In this document: positions 24,082 to 34,063 of the stretch, piece after piece
Position numbering within the stretch: position 1 is the stretch's first letter
Layout of the letters: each line of letters begins with the position of its first letter
Assembly (NCBI GenBank): GCA_963716215.1
Contig: OY970298.1
Coordinates: forward strand, 124,001 to 188,000
Length of the DNA stretch: 64,000 nucleotides
Origin: JACVRW01 sp963716215
GTDB lineage: Bacteria; Actinomycetota; Thermoleophilia; Solirubrobacterales; Thermoleophilaceae
Direction of reading: 5' to 3'
Translations under genes and position numbers: made by a program
The notes under the pieces: model-generated
Told to the model about the DNA's origin: nothing
Seen by the model: only the letters and a program-made list of their open reading frames with translations
The model's database searches: none

Positions 24082-25074
24082 TCACGCCCCGCCGAGGTAA
24101 CTCTCCGCGAGCAGCGCCTCCAGGCACACCAGCGGGGCCGTCGCGTGCTCGCTGGCCTGCTCGTAGCCGAGGCCCCTCAGCGAGCGATCCCAGGTCAGGG
24201 CGCGCGCCGCCTTGCCCACCTGGCACGCGAGCTCGAGCTGCTCGACCAGCTCGGCGTGCGGCGCCAGGTCGCCGAACACCTCCAGGTAGGCATCCCTCAC
24301 CCGCACGACCTCGGGTGAGGCGAAGCCAAACCCGAGCTGGCGCCCGACCCAGCTCAGCGGCTGCAGCATGCACGCGAAAGGGTGGGCGACCACGCTGTCG
24401 CCCCAGTCGTAGAAGGTCGCCGAGCCGAGGCCCCCGCCGTTCGCGACGAGGACGTTGTACGGGTGCAGGTCGTTGTGGTCGAGGCTCGCGGGGACCGGCC
24501 CGCTCGCCAGCCGCTCGCACCACCCCGCGAACGTGGGGCGGATGTCGGTCAGGCGCTGGAAGGTCTGGCGGCCGGCCATCTCCGCCACGATCTCGAGCGC
24601 CTCGTCCAGGCGCGCCGGCATCGCCTCGGGGCGCATGTCCGGAATCCCCAGCGCCAGCAGCTCGCCGGCCTCGGGGGCGAGCTTGCGCTGCAGCCGGCCA
24701 TAGCGCGGCAGGATGGTGGCCAGAGCGTCGACGAGCTCGGTGCCGCCGAGGCGCTCGGCCAGCGGGCCCCCGCCGTCGGGCAGCAGGACCCATGCGTGCG
24801 CGACGTCGGCCGCGATCGGCGCGAGCACGTCGTCGGGTGCGGTCCGGTGCAAGAGCCGGTAGAGCCCGACCTCGAACGCCGTGCTGGGCCCGGCCGCCTT
24901 GAGCCACACCGGGCCGTGGGAGGTGGGCGCCCTCAGCACCGTTCCCCACGGCCGCAGGCGCGTCTGCTCGATTTCGCCGCTGCGCGCGCTCCCGACCAAC
25001 GCCAGGCGCTCGTCGATCCAGGCGGTGGCCAGCGCCTGCCACTCCGGCGAGGACCACTCGACTTGTGAGCTCAT
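24082..25074 (-). CDS. Aminoglycoside phosphotransferase-like kinase (APH family)
   Basis: 330 residues with a protein-kinase-like fold. The catalytic loop is LDHNDLHPYNVLV (HxDxxxxN) and the metal site is FYDWGDS. The N-lobe lysine may lie in VWLKAAGPS. Such proteins phosphorylate small molecules; antibiotic resistance should not be assumed. It lies 30 bases beyond the DmpA-type gene, with an imperfect GC hairpin (around 25084-25101) between, so it may be separate from the peptide operon. Confidence 0.82.
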   Translation of the reverse strand: MSSQVEWSSPEWQALATAWIDERLALVGSARSGEIEQTRLRPWGTVLRAPTSHGPVWLKAAGPSTAFEVGLYRLLHRTAPDDVLAPIAADVAHAWVLLPDGGGPLAERLGGTELVDALATILPRYGRLQRKLAPEAGELLALGIPDMRPEAMPARLDEALEIVAEMAGRQTFQRLTDIRPTFAGWCERLASGPVPASLDHNDLHPYNVLVANGGGLGSATFYDWGDSVVAHPFACMLQPLSWVGRQLGFGFASPEVVRVRDAYLEVFGDLAPHAELVEQLELACQVGKAARALTWDRSLRGLGYEQASEHATAPLVCLEALLAESYLGGA

Positions 25075-25104
25075 GCGGTTAGGGACCCTGACAGGGCCCC
25101 AAAC

Positions 25105-25995
25105 TCATCGGAACAGCGGGAACGGCTCCTGCATGGTCCCGTCCAGCCGCTGTGCCGGGCGGGCGGCCACGAGGCAGTTGTAGACGGCCTCGTGCGCGGC
25201 CTCGTAGGCGGCGGCGAAGTAGAGGTCGAGCTGCGGATTCGGCATGCCGGCGGACGGCGACGTTGCGAAGGCCACCCCGATCTCGCCGGACCCCTCCGAC
25301 CCGTACGAGCCCACCCGCACCAGGCCGAGCAGCGGGCGCAGCGCGAGCCGGCGCAGCTGCTGTGCCGACACCGGGGCGTCGGTGGCGCACACGGCGATGC
25401 ACGAGCCGTGCGGGGACGGCCGGCCCAGCACCGGCCCAGGCTCGAGGCCGGGCACGTCGAGGTAGGGGCGGTCGCCGAAGTTGCAGAGCAGCAGCACGCC
25501 GACGTGGTGGTCGCCGACCACGCGCGAAGCGGTCCCGATCCCGCCCGGGTAGTCGAAGCAGACCATGCCGGTGCCGGCGCCGACGGTGCCCTCTGCGACC
25601 TCGGGGCCGAGGTTCGACAGCGCAGCGTCCACGTCCCCGATCGCGACTGTGCGGGAGTCGGCCATGTCGCCGTCATCGCACTCGCCGACCACCGGCAGCA
25701 CGATGTTGTCGGGCCCGCGGCCGGAGGCCAGGACCGCGGCCTGGAAGACGGTGCCGACCGCGTGCGACCCGCACAGATAGACGGGCGTGTCGATCACGCC
25801 ACGCTCGTCGATCTCGAGCTTTGCCGTCAGCTCCCCCACCCCGTTGATCACGGCCGTCGCGGCGGGCGCGGGCAGCTCGGGCGGCGCCACGACCGTCACG
25901 CCCGTGCGCTGGCCGCTGGCCGCCTGCGCGTGGCCCACGCGCACGCCGGGCACGTCGGTGATCGCGTTGCGGGCGCCCGGCTCCAGCCGGCCCAC
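25105..25995 (-). CDS. P1 family (S58, DmpA-type) aminopeptidase
   Basis: 296 residues from GTG 25995. The DmpA pattern is clear: NAITDVPGVRVGH at the start, VGAGTGMVCFDYPGGIGTASR in the middle and GSCIAVCATDAP with the likely N-terminal nucleophile Ser198 formed by self-cleavage. DmpA enzymes remove N-terminal L- or D-residues or beta-amino acids from peptides. It is the last gene of the kdd-kce-Dpp unit, which fits cleavage of imported peptides. It is shorter than the founding DmpA (about 375 residues). Confidence 0.87.
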   Translation of the reverse strand: MGRLEPGARNAITDVPGVRVGHAQAASGQRTGVTVVAPPELPAPAATAVINGVGELTAKLEIDERGVIDTPVYLCGSHAVGTVFQAAVLASGRGPDNIVLPVVGECDDGDMADSRTVAIGDVDAALSNLGPEVAEGTVGAGTGMVCFDYPGGIGTASRVVGDHHVGVLLLCNFGDRPYLDVPGLEPGPVLGRPSPHGSCIAVCATDAPVSAQQLRRLALRPLLGLVRVGSYGSEGSGEIGVAFATSPSAGMPNPQLDLYFAAAYEAAHEAVYNCLVAARPAQRLDGTMQEPFPLFR

Positions 25996-26023
25996 CGGGC
26001 CGGCCAGGTCACGCCAGCGCGCC

Positions 26024-26997
26024 TCAGCCGCCAGCGTCGGCCCCGGCCGGCTTGAGCGCCGGGTCGTGGAGCAGGCAGGCCGCCAGCTGCGGGTTGCCGG
26101 AGGTGGGCATCAGCGGCGGGTCGACGCTGTCGCAGGGTTCGAAGCGGCGCGGGCAGCGCGGGTGGAAGCGGCAGCCCGTGGGGACGTTCGTGGCGTCGGG
26201 CAGCTCGCCGGAGAGCGGCGCCCGGACGCGCGCCTCGGCCGAGGGGACCGGTACGGCGGCCACCAGCGCTTGGGTGTAGGGATGCTGGGGGCGCTCGATC
26301 ACGTCCACCGCCGAGCCGTGCTCGACGATGCGGCCCAGGTACATGACCGCGAGCCGGTCGCACAGCACCCACGCCAGGCTGAGGTCGTGCGTAATGAACA
26401 GCAGCGCGAGGTCGCGCCGCTTGCGCAGCTCGACCAGCACCTGCAGGATCTGCGCCCGCACCGAGACGTCGAGCATCGACACCGGCTCGTCGCAGATCAG
26501 CCCGTCCGGCTCGAGCACGAGCGACGCCGCGATTGCCACGCGCTGGCGCTGCCCGCCGGAGAGCTGGTGGGGATAGCGGTCGGAGAAGCGCCCCGGGTCC
26601 AGCCCCACGTCCTCCATGGCGCGGCGCACGAGCGCCTCGTGCTCCGCGCCGGGCACGCCCTGGATGCGCAGCGGCTCGGTGATGATCGTGGCTACGCGTT
26701 GGCGCGGGTTGAGCGTCTGGTAGGGGTCCTGGAAGATCATCTGGATGTTGCGGCGCAGGTCGCGCAGCGCCGCCTTGCCCTCCACCGCGTTCCCGTCGCG
26801 GGCCACGCTGCCGGACGCCGGCGGCACCAGCCCGAGCAGCGCCCGAGCGAGGGTGGATTTGCCGCAGCCCGACTCGCCCACGATGCCGAGGATCTCGCCG
26901 CGTCGCCAGTCCAGGCTGATGCCGTCGACCGCGCGCGCCACGCCGCCGTGCGCGCGGAAGTGGACCGCCAGGTCGCTGACCTCCATCAGCGGGGCGG

Positions 26998-27001
<4 letters not shown>
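26024..27001 (-). CDS. Peptide ABC importer ATPase, DppF-like
   Basis: 325 residues. Walker A GESGCGKST, Q-loop MIFQDPYQTLNPR, signature LSGGQRQRV, Walker B LICDEPVSMLD and the His-loop FITHDLS are all intact. The C-terminal oligopeptide-transporter domain has the four-Cys pattern (GCRFHPRCP...PCDS...ACLLH), typical of Dpp/Opp ATPases and in some cases a 4Fe-4S site. ATG 27001 overlaps the DppD stop (ATGA). Confidence 0.93.
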
Positions 27002-28004
<1,003 letters not shown>

Positions 28005-28005
<1 letters not shown>

Positions 28006-28850
28006 CAGCGCTCCCTCAGACGCGGGTTCACGTAGTCCTCGAACAGGTAGCCGAGCATCGACACCGACAGCACCAGCAGGGTGATGCACAGCCCCGGCGG
28101 GATCACGTACCACCAGGCCCCGGCGCTTGGCGCACCCGAGGAGAAGGCGTTCTCGAGCATCGAGCCCCAGGAGATCCGCGTCGGGTCGCCGAGCCCGAGG
28201 AACGCCAAGGCGGCCTCGGACAGGATCGCCACCGCCACGATCAGCACCGTGTTGGCGAAGATCAGCGGCAGCGTATTGGGCAGGATGTGCGTGCGGATGA
28301 TGTAGCTGTCGGTGGCCCCCAGCGCCCGTGCGCGCTCCACGAAGGCGCGCTCGCGCAGCGTGAAGACCTGAGCCCGAACGATCCGCCCGGTGCCCGCCCA
28401 CGACGTGAGTCCGATGACCGCGATCAGGACGGTCAGCGAGGGGTCCAGCAGGCGCGCCAGGACGATCATCAGCGGCAGCGTCGGGATCACGAGGAACCAG
28501 TTCTCGAGCGCGTCGAGCAGGCGGTCCGTCCAGCCGCCGAAGTATCCACCCGCTAGCCCCACCACCGACCCGAGCACCGCCGAGATCGCCGCGGCCGCGA
28601 AGCCCACGACGATCGACACGCGAGCGCCCACCAGCAGCTGCGAGAAGACGTCCGAGCCCTGCTCGGTCGTGCCCAGCCAGTGCTCGGAGCTGATGCCGGC
28701 CAGCACGTCGAGGCTGGAGGCATACGGGTCGTAGGGCGCGAGCAGGCTGCCGAACAACGCCAGGAACACGAACAGGCTGAGCATGCCCAGGCTGATGCGC
28801 CCGCGCCACGTATCCAGCAGCAGGTGACGCACGCTGCGTTCCGCGGTCAC
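28005..28850 (-). CDS. Peptide ABC importer permease, DppC-like
   Basis: 281 residues with six hydrophobic segments. The N-terminal SLLAPYDP motif and the EAA loop (ERARALGATDSYIIRTHILPN) that contacts the ATPases are present. GTG 28850 overlaps the DppB stop in GTGA. Longer frames upstream are DppB antiphase noise. Confidence 0.92.
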
Positions 28851-29815
28851 GCCGTCTTCACCCGCGGGTCCAGCACGAAGTAGAGGCAGTCGGCGATCAG
28901 GTTCGCCAGGATCACCCCGAACGAGAAGACCAGGAAGGTGCCCTGGAGGACGGGGAAGTCCTTGTCGTTGATCGCGTTGTAGCTGAGCTCTCCCAGCCCC
29001 GGCCACGAGAAGATCGTCTCGATCGTGATCGCGCCGCCGGCCACCAGGCCGAACTGGATCGCCGACAGCGTGACCAGCGGCAGCAGGGCGTTCGGCACGG
29101 CGTGCTGACGCACGACCCGGTCCCAGGGCAGGCCGATGGCGCGCTTGACCGTGATGAAGTCCTCGGTGAGCACGTCGACCATCGACGAGCGCATGATCAG
29201 GAAATACTGGCCGAGCAGCATCAGCGTCATCGCGGTGGCAGGCAGCACCAGGTGCTCCGCTACGTCCAGCGCCTCCGGCAGGAAGCTCGTGAACTGCTCA
29301 CCCGGGGTGACCTGCTGGCCGGCCGGGAAGATCGGTATCCAGACCGCGAACAGCAGGATCAGGATGATCCCGATCCAGTACTCGGGCGCGGCGTAGGTGA
29401 ACATGCTGAAGCCGAGCAGCCCATCGTCGGTCGGCTTGCCGCGCCTGGTCGCGGCGATCACCCCCAGCCAGGCGCCGATCACAGTCGCCAGCAGCGTGCC
29501 GACGCCGACCAGCAGGAGCGTCCACGGGAGCGCCTCCTTGATCTCGGTCCACACCGAGCGGCGCGTGCGCTGGCTCAGCCCGAGGTCGAAGCGCAGCGTG
29601 TCGCCCGCGTAGTCGACGAACTGGCCGGTGATCGGCTTGTCCAGCCCGTACGACGCCTTCAGCTTCTCGATCTCCTCCGGGGTCGCCCGCGGGAGGCGGG
29701 CCAGCTGGGACGTGGGATCGCCCATGACCCGGAACAGGAAGAAGTTGAAGACGAGGACGAACACGAACGTCAACACCGACGCCGCGACCTTCCCCGCCAG
29801 CCAGCGGGGATTCAC
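28847..29815 (-). CDS. Peptide ABC importer permease, DppB-like
   Basis: 322 residues from GTG 29815, chosen because GAGG lies upstream and the sequence goes directly into the first membrane helix (KVAASVLTFVFVLVFNFFLF). The RMGDPT-like N-terminus and the EAA loop (ITVKRAIGLPWDRVVRQHAVPNALLP) are normal for DppB. It follows the binding-protein gene by 10 bases. Confidence 0.92.
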   Translation of the reverse strand: MNPRWLAGKVAASVLTFVFVLVFNFFLFRVMGDPTSQLARLPRATPEEIEKLKASYGLDKPITGQFVDYAGDTLRFDLGLSQRTRRSVWTEIKEALPWTLLLVGVGTLLATVIGAWLGVIAATRRGKPTDDGLLGFSMFTYAAPEYWIGIILILLFAVWIPIFPAGQQVTPGEQFTSFLPEALDVAEHLVLPATAMTLMLLGQYFLIMRSSMVDVLTEDFITVKRAIGLPWDRVVRQHAVPNALLPLVTLSAIQFGLVAGGAITIETIFSWPGLGELSYNAINDKDFPVLQGTFLVFSFGVILANLIADCLYFVLDPRVKTA

Positions 29816-29825
29816 GAACGGCGCC

Positions 29826-31634
29826 TCACGTCTCCACCTCCAGGGGCTCGCGCCCGCCGCCACCGCGACGGCGGCGTGCGATCAGCAGCCCCGCCCCGCC
29901 GAGCACGACCACGGCGGCGATGATGATGATCCCGGTGTTGCCGCCACCCCCGTCGCCTCCGCCCTCACCGGGCGAGAGGTTGACCAGGGTCTGGTAGGAG
30001 ACCTGCTGGCACAGGGTGTCGCCGTTCGGCCTGGGGCACGCGCGGTCGACGTTGCTGATCCGGTCGGTCCGGTAGGCCTCGAGGATCGGATCGTCGGTGA
30101 GCACGATGTAGGGCAGGTCGCGCTGGCTGAGGGCGACCATCTGCCGGATCAGCTCCTTGCGCTTGTCGGCGTCGAACTCGCCCGACTGCTCCTCGAACAG
30201 CCGGTCGTACTCGGCGTTGGAGTAGAAGGAGTCCGACGAGCCGCCGATCTGGCCCGAGGTGATCAGCTGGAGCAGTGCGCTCGGGTCGTACGGATCGCCT
30301 CCCCAGCCCCAGATGAACGTGTCGAAGTCGGGCGCCATCTTGCCGTCGATCTGGCGCGTGGTGATCTCGGTCAGCTTGTCGACGCTGACCACCTGCACCT
30401 TGAAGTCCACGCCGATCTCGCGCGTCTGCTCGGCCACGAGCTTGGCCGCCTGGGTGTTCTCGGGCGACTCCGAGCGCACGAACAGGTCGAACGACAGCTC
30501 CATCCCGTCCTTCGTGCGCGGCCCGTCGCCGTCGCGGGTCCAGCCGGCGTCGTCGAGGATCTGGTTGGCCTTGTCCGGGTCGTACGGATAGTCGTCGGCC
30601 GGCTGCTCGTACCACGCCTTGTAGTACGAGGGCAGAATCCCGTGGCCGGGGAACGAGGTTCCGCGGCTGGAGATCTCGTTCACGCGCTCGCGGTCGATCG
30701 CGTACGCGATCGCCTGGCGCACGTCGAGGTCCTGCACGGCCGGGTTGAACTTCGCCTGCGGGCAGTCCTCCTTGGAGCAGAGGTTGAAGGCGAGCTGCGT
30801 GAACGACGGCGACGAGCTCCTGACCGCCTCGATGTTCTCCGTGTTGCCGAGCTTCTCGAAGCTGGCGGCCTGTGCCTCGGGGATGTGGTCGATCTCGCCC
30901 AGCCGCAGCGCGCGCTCGACGGCGTCGATGGTGCCGTACTTGATGAACTGGATCTCGTCGAAGACGGGCTTCTTGCCGCGGAAGTTGTCGTTGCGCTCCA
31001 GGCGCACGAGCCGACCGCGCTCGAACTCGGTGACGACGTACGGCCCGCTGCCCACCATCGGCAGCGGCGGCTGGAACGACTTCGTCAGCTCCTTGATCGG
31101 CTCCTTGCCGTAGACGTGCTCCGGGATCATGTAGACGAACAGGCCGCCGATCATCCGCGCGTCGGGCTGCTTGGTCTTGACCACGACGGTCAGGTCGTCG
31201 GGCGTCTCGACCGAGGTGACATTCGAGGTGTAGCCGGTGAAGATCAGGCCGTTGGAGCCGAGCTGCTCCAGCGAGTACTTGACGTCCTTCGATGTGATCG
31301 GCTCGCCGTCCGACCACTTTGCGCCCTCGACCAGCTTGTAGGTGACCGTCTTCTTGTCCTTCGAGACCGTCCAGCTCTTGGCGATGCCCGAGTCGTCCGG
31401 CGCCAGGTCCTCGGGGCTGAAGTTCACGAGCAGGTCCCAGGTCATCGCCCAGATGCGGAAGTTCTCCTCGTCCTGAGCGACGAACGGATTCAGTGTCTGG
31501 GCGTCCTGCGCCCAGCCGAGCCTGAGGATCTTCTTCTCCCCACCCTCATCTTGGGCACCGGCCGGCAGCGCCACGACTCCGACCGCCACCGCCATGGCCA
31601 CGGCCAACAGTCCAACGATCGTCCTCAGCCTCAT
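29826..31634 (-). CDS. Peptide ABC importer substrate-binding protein with C-terminal membrane anchor
   Basis: 602 residues. A signal peptide (VGLLAVAMAVAVGVVALPAGA) without a lipobox Cys is followed by an SBP_bac_5 domain (LRLGWAQDAQTLNPF, VKYSLEQLG, MVGSGPYVVTEFERG, RQAIAYAIDRERV). The C-terminus has a Gly-rich linker (GEGGGDGGGGNTG), one hydrophobic helix (IIIIAAVVVLGGAGLLIA) and a basic end (RRRRGGGG). So it is likely tethered by a C-terminal helix, not by lipid, which is unusual for this family. ATG 31634 has GAGGAG upstream. Confidence 0.93.
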   Translation of the reverse strand: MRLRTIVGLLAVAMAVAVGVVALPAGAQDEGGEKKILRLGWAQDAQTLNPFVAQDEENFRIWAMTWDLLVNFSPEDLAPDDSGIAKSWTVSKDKKTVTYKLVEGAKWSDGEPITSKDVKYSLEQLGSNGLIFTGYTSNVTSVETPDDLTVVVKTKQPDARMIGGLFVYMIPEHVYGKEPIKELTKSFQPPLPMVGSGPYVVTEFERGRLVRLERNDNFRGKKPVFDEIQFIKYGTIDAVERALRLGEIDHIPEAQAASFEKLGNTENIEAVRSSSPSFTQLAFNLCSKEDCPQAKFNPAVQDLDVRQAIAYAIDRERVNEISSRGTSFPGHGILPSYYKAWYEQPADDYPYDPDKANQILDDAGWTRDGDGPRTKDGMELSFDLFVRSESPENTQAAKLVAEQTREIGVDFKVQVVSVDKLTEITTRQIDGKMAPDFDTFIWGWGGDPYDPSALLQLITSGQIGGSSDSFYSNAEYDRLFEEQSGEFDADKRKELIRQMVALSQRDLPYIVLTDDPILEAYRTDRISNVDRACPRPNGDTLCQQVSYQTLVNLSPGEGGGDGGGGNTGIIIIAAVVVLGGAGLLIARRRRGGGGREPLEVET

Positions 31635-31644
31635 CCGAATCTCC

Positions 31645-32610
31645 TCATCGTCGTTCGCTTACGGCCGCCTCGGTGATCTCGAGGGTCTTCGCCGCACCGT
31701 CCAGCCGGGCGGTGGCGCCGAGCGGCATCGTCGCCATGTGCTTGCCGTGTCCAACCGGCACGTTCGCTATCGCGGGGATCCCGAGCGGCGCGATCAGCTC
31801 GTCGAGGACTTCCTCGATCGAGAGCGTCGAACCGGATTCCTCCGGGATCGTCTGGCCCCTGAGGTTCACGTTCGTGCCGAACACGAACCCGGCCACGTTG
31901 TCGAGCTTGCCGGCGCGGATCAGGTGGTTGAGCCCGGTGTCGATCAGGTACTCGTCCGTGTTGAGGTCCTCGACCATCAGGATGCAGCCGTCGGTCTGCA
32001 CCTCGAACGGGGTGCCGAGGCTGGCGCACAGCAGCGTCAGGCAGCCGCCCACCAGCGGTGCCTCCGCCACGCCCTCCCCGACCGTCAGCACGTACGGGTC
32101 TTCCGGGTCCTCGAACACGCGCCCGAGCGGCTCCGGTGTGAACGCCCGGTGGAACCACTCCTTGGTCGCGTCCGTCAGCTCGTCCTTGCGGCGCGTGAAG
32201 CGGACGAAGTTGGGGCCGTAGAAGGAGACCCACCCACCGTGCGCCGCCAGCGCCAGATGCAGCGCCGTGATGTCGCTGAACCCGCAGACGATCCGCGGGT
32301 CGCCGATCGCGTCCCAGTCGATGCGGTCGTGCAGGCGGGCGGCCCCGTAGCCGCCGCAGAGCGTGTGCACCATGTCCACGCCGGGCTCGCTCAGCGCCCA
32401 CTGCAGGTCGGCCGCGCGCTCCTCGTCGGTGCCGGCCAGGTAGCCGTGGACCTTGCGGTGGTTGGGCCCGAAGACGACCGTGTGCCCTAGCCCCTCGAAG
32501 TAGGCGGTGGCCTGCTCGATTTCCGACCGCGTCTGGGGCGGGCTCGCGGGTGCGCAGACCGCGATCGTCGCGTGCTCGGGCAGCGCGGGCGGCTTGACCC
32601 TCTCTTTCAC
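31645..32610 (-). CDS. S66 peptidase (LD-carboxypeptidase / MccF-like)
   Basis: 321 residues from GTG 32610, overlapping the TetR stop (GTGA). S66 features: IAVCAPASPPQT, CGGYGAARL, the nucleophile Ser in CGFSDITALHLAL, the Glu in MVEDLNTDEYL, and the His in GHGKHMATMPLGA. An insert after the nucleophile (SFYGPNFVRF...EWFHRAF) resembles MccF-type members, which cut peptide-nucleotide antibiotics; classical LdcA trims murein tetrapeptides. Either role fits a peptide-import operon. No signal peptide, so cytoplasmic. Confidence 0.88.
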   Translation of the reverse strand: MKERVKPPALPEHATIAVCAPASPPQTRSEIEQATAYFEGLGHTVVFGPNHRKVHGYLAGTDEERAADLQWALSEPGVDMVHTLCGGYGAARLHDRIDWDAIGDPRIVCGFSDITALHLALAAHGGWVSFYGPNFVRFTRRKDELTDATKEWFHRAFTPEPLGRVFEDPEDPYVLTVGEGVAEAPLVGGCLTLLCASLGTPFEVQTDGCILMVEDLNTDEYLIDTGLNHLIRAGKLDNVAGFVFGTNVNLRGQTIPEESGSTLSIEEVLDELIAPLGIPAIANVPVGHGKHMATMPLGATARLDGAAKTLEITEAAVSERR

Positions 32611-33236
32611 GCGACCCCGACTCGCCCGGCTTCGATCGCCTCGGAGATCAGCTCGGTCGACGCCTGCAATGAGCCCAGCACCAGCTCCACGTGGAGCTCG
32701 GCGACCTCCTCGAGGCGCAGCGGACCGCTGGGGTCGAACCAGAGCGCGACCCCAGTGCACTGGAGCAGGATCGCGTAGGTCGCAACGTGCACGTCGGAGG
32801 TGCGCAAGGAGCCCTCGCGGATGCCGTCGCGGATCATCCCGCCGAACATCGCCTGGTAGTCGTCGCGCTTGGCGATCAGCGCCGCTCGCGCCTCGTCGGC
32901 GAGCGCGCGGATCTCGCTGTCGGTGACGAACGCGGCCTGCCGGTGCAGGCCGTGGAAGATGACGTGCTCGCGCACGGCGGCGGCGAGCTTGAGGGCGGGG
33001 CGGGGCTGGCGCGCGACGGCCTCCACCACCTGCTCGGTAAGCCGCTCCATGAAGTCATCCTGGAGCCCGACCAGGATGGCTTCCTTGCGCGGGTACCAGT
33101 GGTAGATCGCGGCGGGCTGCACCTGCGCCTCCGAGGCGATCGCCCGCATCGACGTCGCGTGGTAGCCGAGCCGCGCGAACAGGCCGAGCGCGGCCTCGTG
33201 GATCGCCTCCCGGGTCGCGGGGCCGCGGCGAGTCAG
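32607..33236 (-). CDS. TetR family regulator, apparent CTG start
   Basis: About 209 residues. The N-terminal HTH reads REAIHEAALGLFARLGYHATSMRAIA and QPAAIYHWYPRKEAILVGL, normal for TetR. No ATG, GTG or TTG lies between the kce stop and the HTH. The codon CTG 33236 overlaps the kce stop in CTGA, exactly as the ATGA/GTGA couplings elsewhere in this operon, so CTG is the best start. It probably represses the operon through the palindromes at 35497-35563, with a metabolite of the pathway as inducer (inferred). Confidence 0.85.
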   Translation of the reverse strand: MTRRGPATREAIHEAALGLFARLGYHATSMRAIASEAQVQPAAIYHWYPRKEAILVGLQDDFMERLTEQVVEAVARQPRPALKLAAAVREHVIFHGLHRQAAFVTDSEIRALADEARAALIAKRDDYQAMFGGMIRDGIREGSLRTSDVHVATYAILLQCTGVALWFDPSGPLRLEEVAELHVELVLGSLQASTELISEAIEAGRVGVA

Positions 33237-34063
33237 TTGAGCTCCAGCAGCTCGGGGGTCTGCTCCTGCGTTGCGACCTCGCGGCCGAGCGCGCCGGCCA
33301 GGCCCACGGCCATCTCCACGAGCGCCGCGTTCGACGGCGCCAGCACCCCGCGGCGCAGGTATGCCACGTCTTCGAGCCCGGTCCGGATTCCCGGGGCGCC
33401 GTGCAAAAGGGCCAGTGCGAGCATTCGTGGGTGATGACGGCCGATGCACGTCACGGTCCAAAACGTGCCGGCCGGCAAGGGACGGATCATGGCAGCCAGT
33501 GCCTCCGGAGAGGCGTCGATGCCCCCTGGAACGCCGAAAACGAGGTTGATCCGCAACGGCGGCGGCAGGATGCCCTCCTCCAGCCAGCGGACCGCGCTGA
33601 CCACGTGGCCCACGTCGAACGCCTCGACCTCGAGCGCGATGCCGGCCTCGGTCGCCCGCTCGATGATGCCCCTGCCGGCCTTCGGCGGCGTGATGAAAGT
33701 GTCGTCGCCGAAGTTCATCGAGCCCGACTCCACTCCCGAGATGTCCGGCTGTGCCTCGAGGCCGGTGGTGCGCTCGGCGATCGTCATCTCGTTGCTGCCG
33801 CCCGTGGACACCATCGTGAGCAGGTCGCTGCCGGCCCGGATACGCTCGATCAGGTCCTTGAACAGCTCCGGGCGGCCGCTCGGGGTGCCGTCGTCCTCGC
33901 GGACGTGGAGGTGCACCACCGTCGCGCCGGCGCCGCCCGCCTCGATGCTCGAGTCGGCGATCTCCTTGGTGGTGTACGGGATGTTCGGGTTGTTCTCGCG
34001 AAATACGTCGGCCCCGGTCACCGCGACGGTCAGTACCACGGGGTTGCTGTTCCAGGCGCTCAT
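33233..34063 (-). CDS. kce: 3-keto-5-aminohexanoate cleavage enzyme (BKACE family)
   Basis: 276 residues. BKACE features: LTVAVTGADV at the start, TTKEIADSSIEAGGAGATVVHLHVRE with the zinc-binding HLH, SGVESGSMNFG, and HPRMLALALLHGAPGIRTGLED. BKACE enzymes condense a beta-keto acid with acetyl-CoA, giving acetoacetate and a new CoA ester. The adjacent kdd gene makes the classic substrate 3-keto-5-aminohexanoate, so the specific call is well supported. ATG 34063 overlaps the thioesterase stop (ATGA). Confidence 0.88.
   Translation of the reverse strand: MSAWNSNPVVLTVAVTGADVFRENNPNIPYTTKEIADSSIEAGGAGATVVHLHVREDDGTPSGRPELFKDLIERIRAGSDLLTMVSTGGSNEMTIAERTTGLEAQPDISGVESGSMNFGDDTFITPPKAGRGIIERATEAGIALEVEAFDVGHVVSAVRWLEEGILPPPLRINLVFGVPGGIDASPEALAAMIRPLPAGTFWTVTCIGRHHPRMLALALLHGAPGIRTGLEDVAYLRRGVLAPSNAALVEMAVGLAGALGREVATQEQTPELLELN

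Noticed and set aside
24082..25074. Antibiotic resistance gene
   Set aside because: The APH fold is shared by many small-molecule kinases; nothing in the sequence points to aminoglycosides.
25079..25104. A riboswitch or terminator in the gap between the DmpA-type and phosphotransferase genes
   Set aside because: Only 30 bases with an imperfect GGGCCCTG/AGGGTCCC pairing and no T-run; too little to call.
29628..31676. A 682-codon plus-strand frame opposite the peptide-binding protein gene
   Set aside because: Composition is that of an antisense frame (Leu/Val/Asp/Arg runs); the minus-strand gene has a signal peptide and clear domain.
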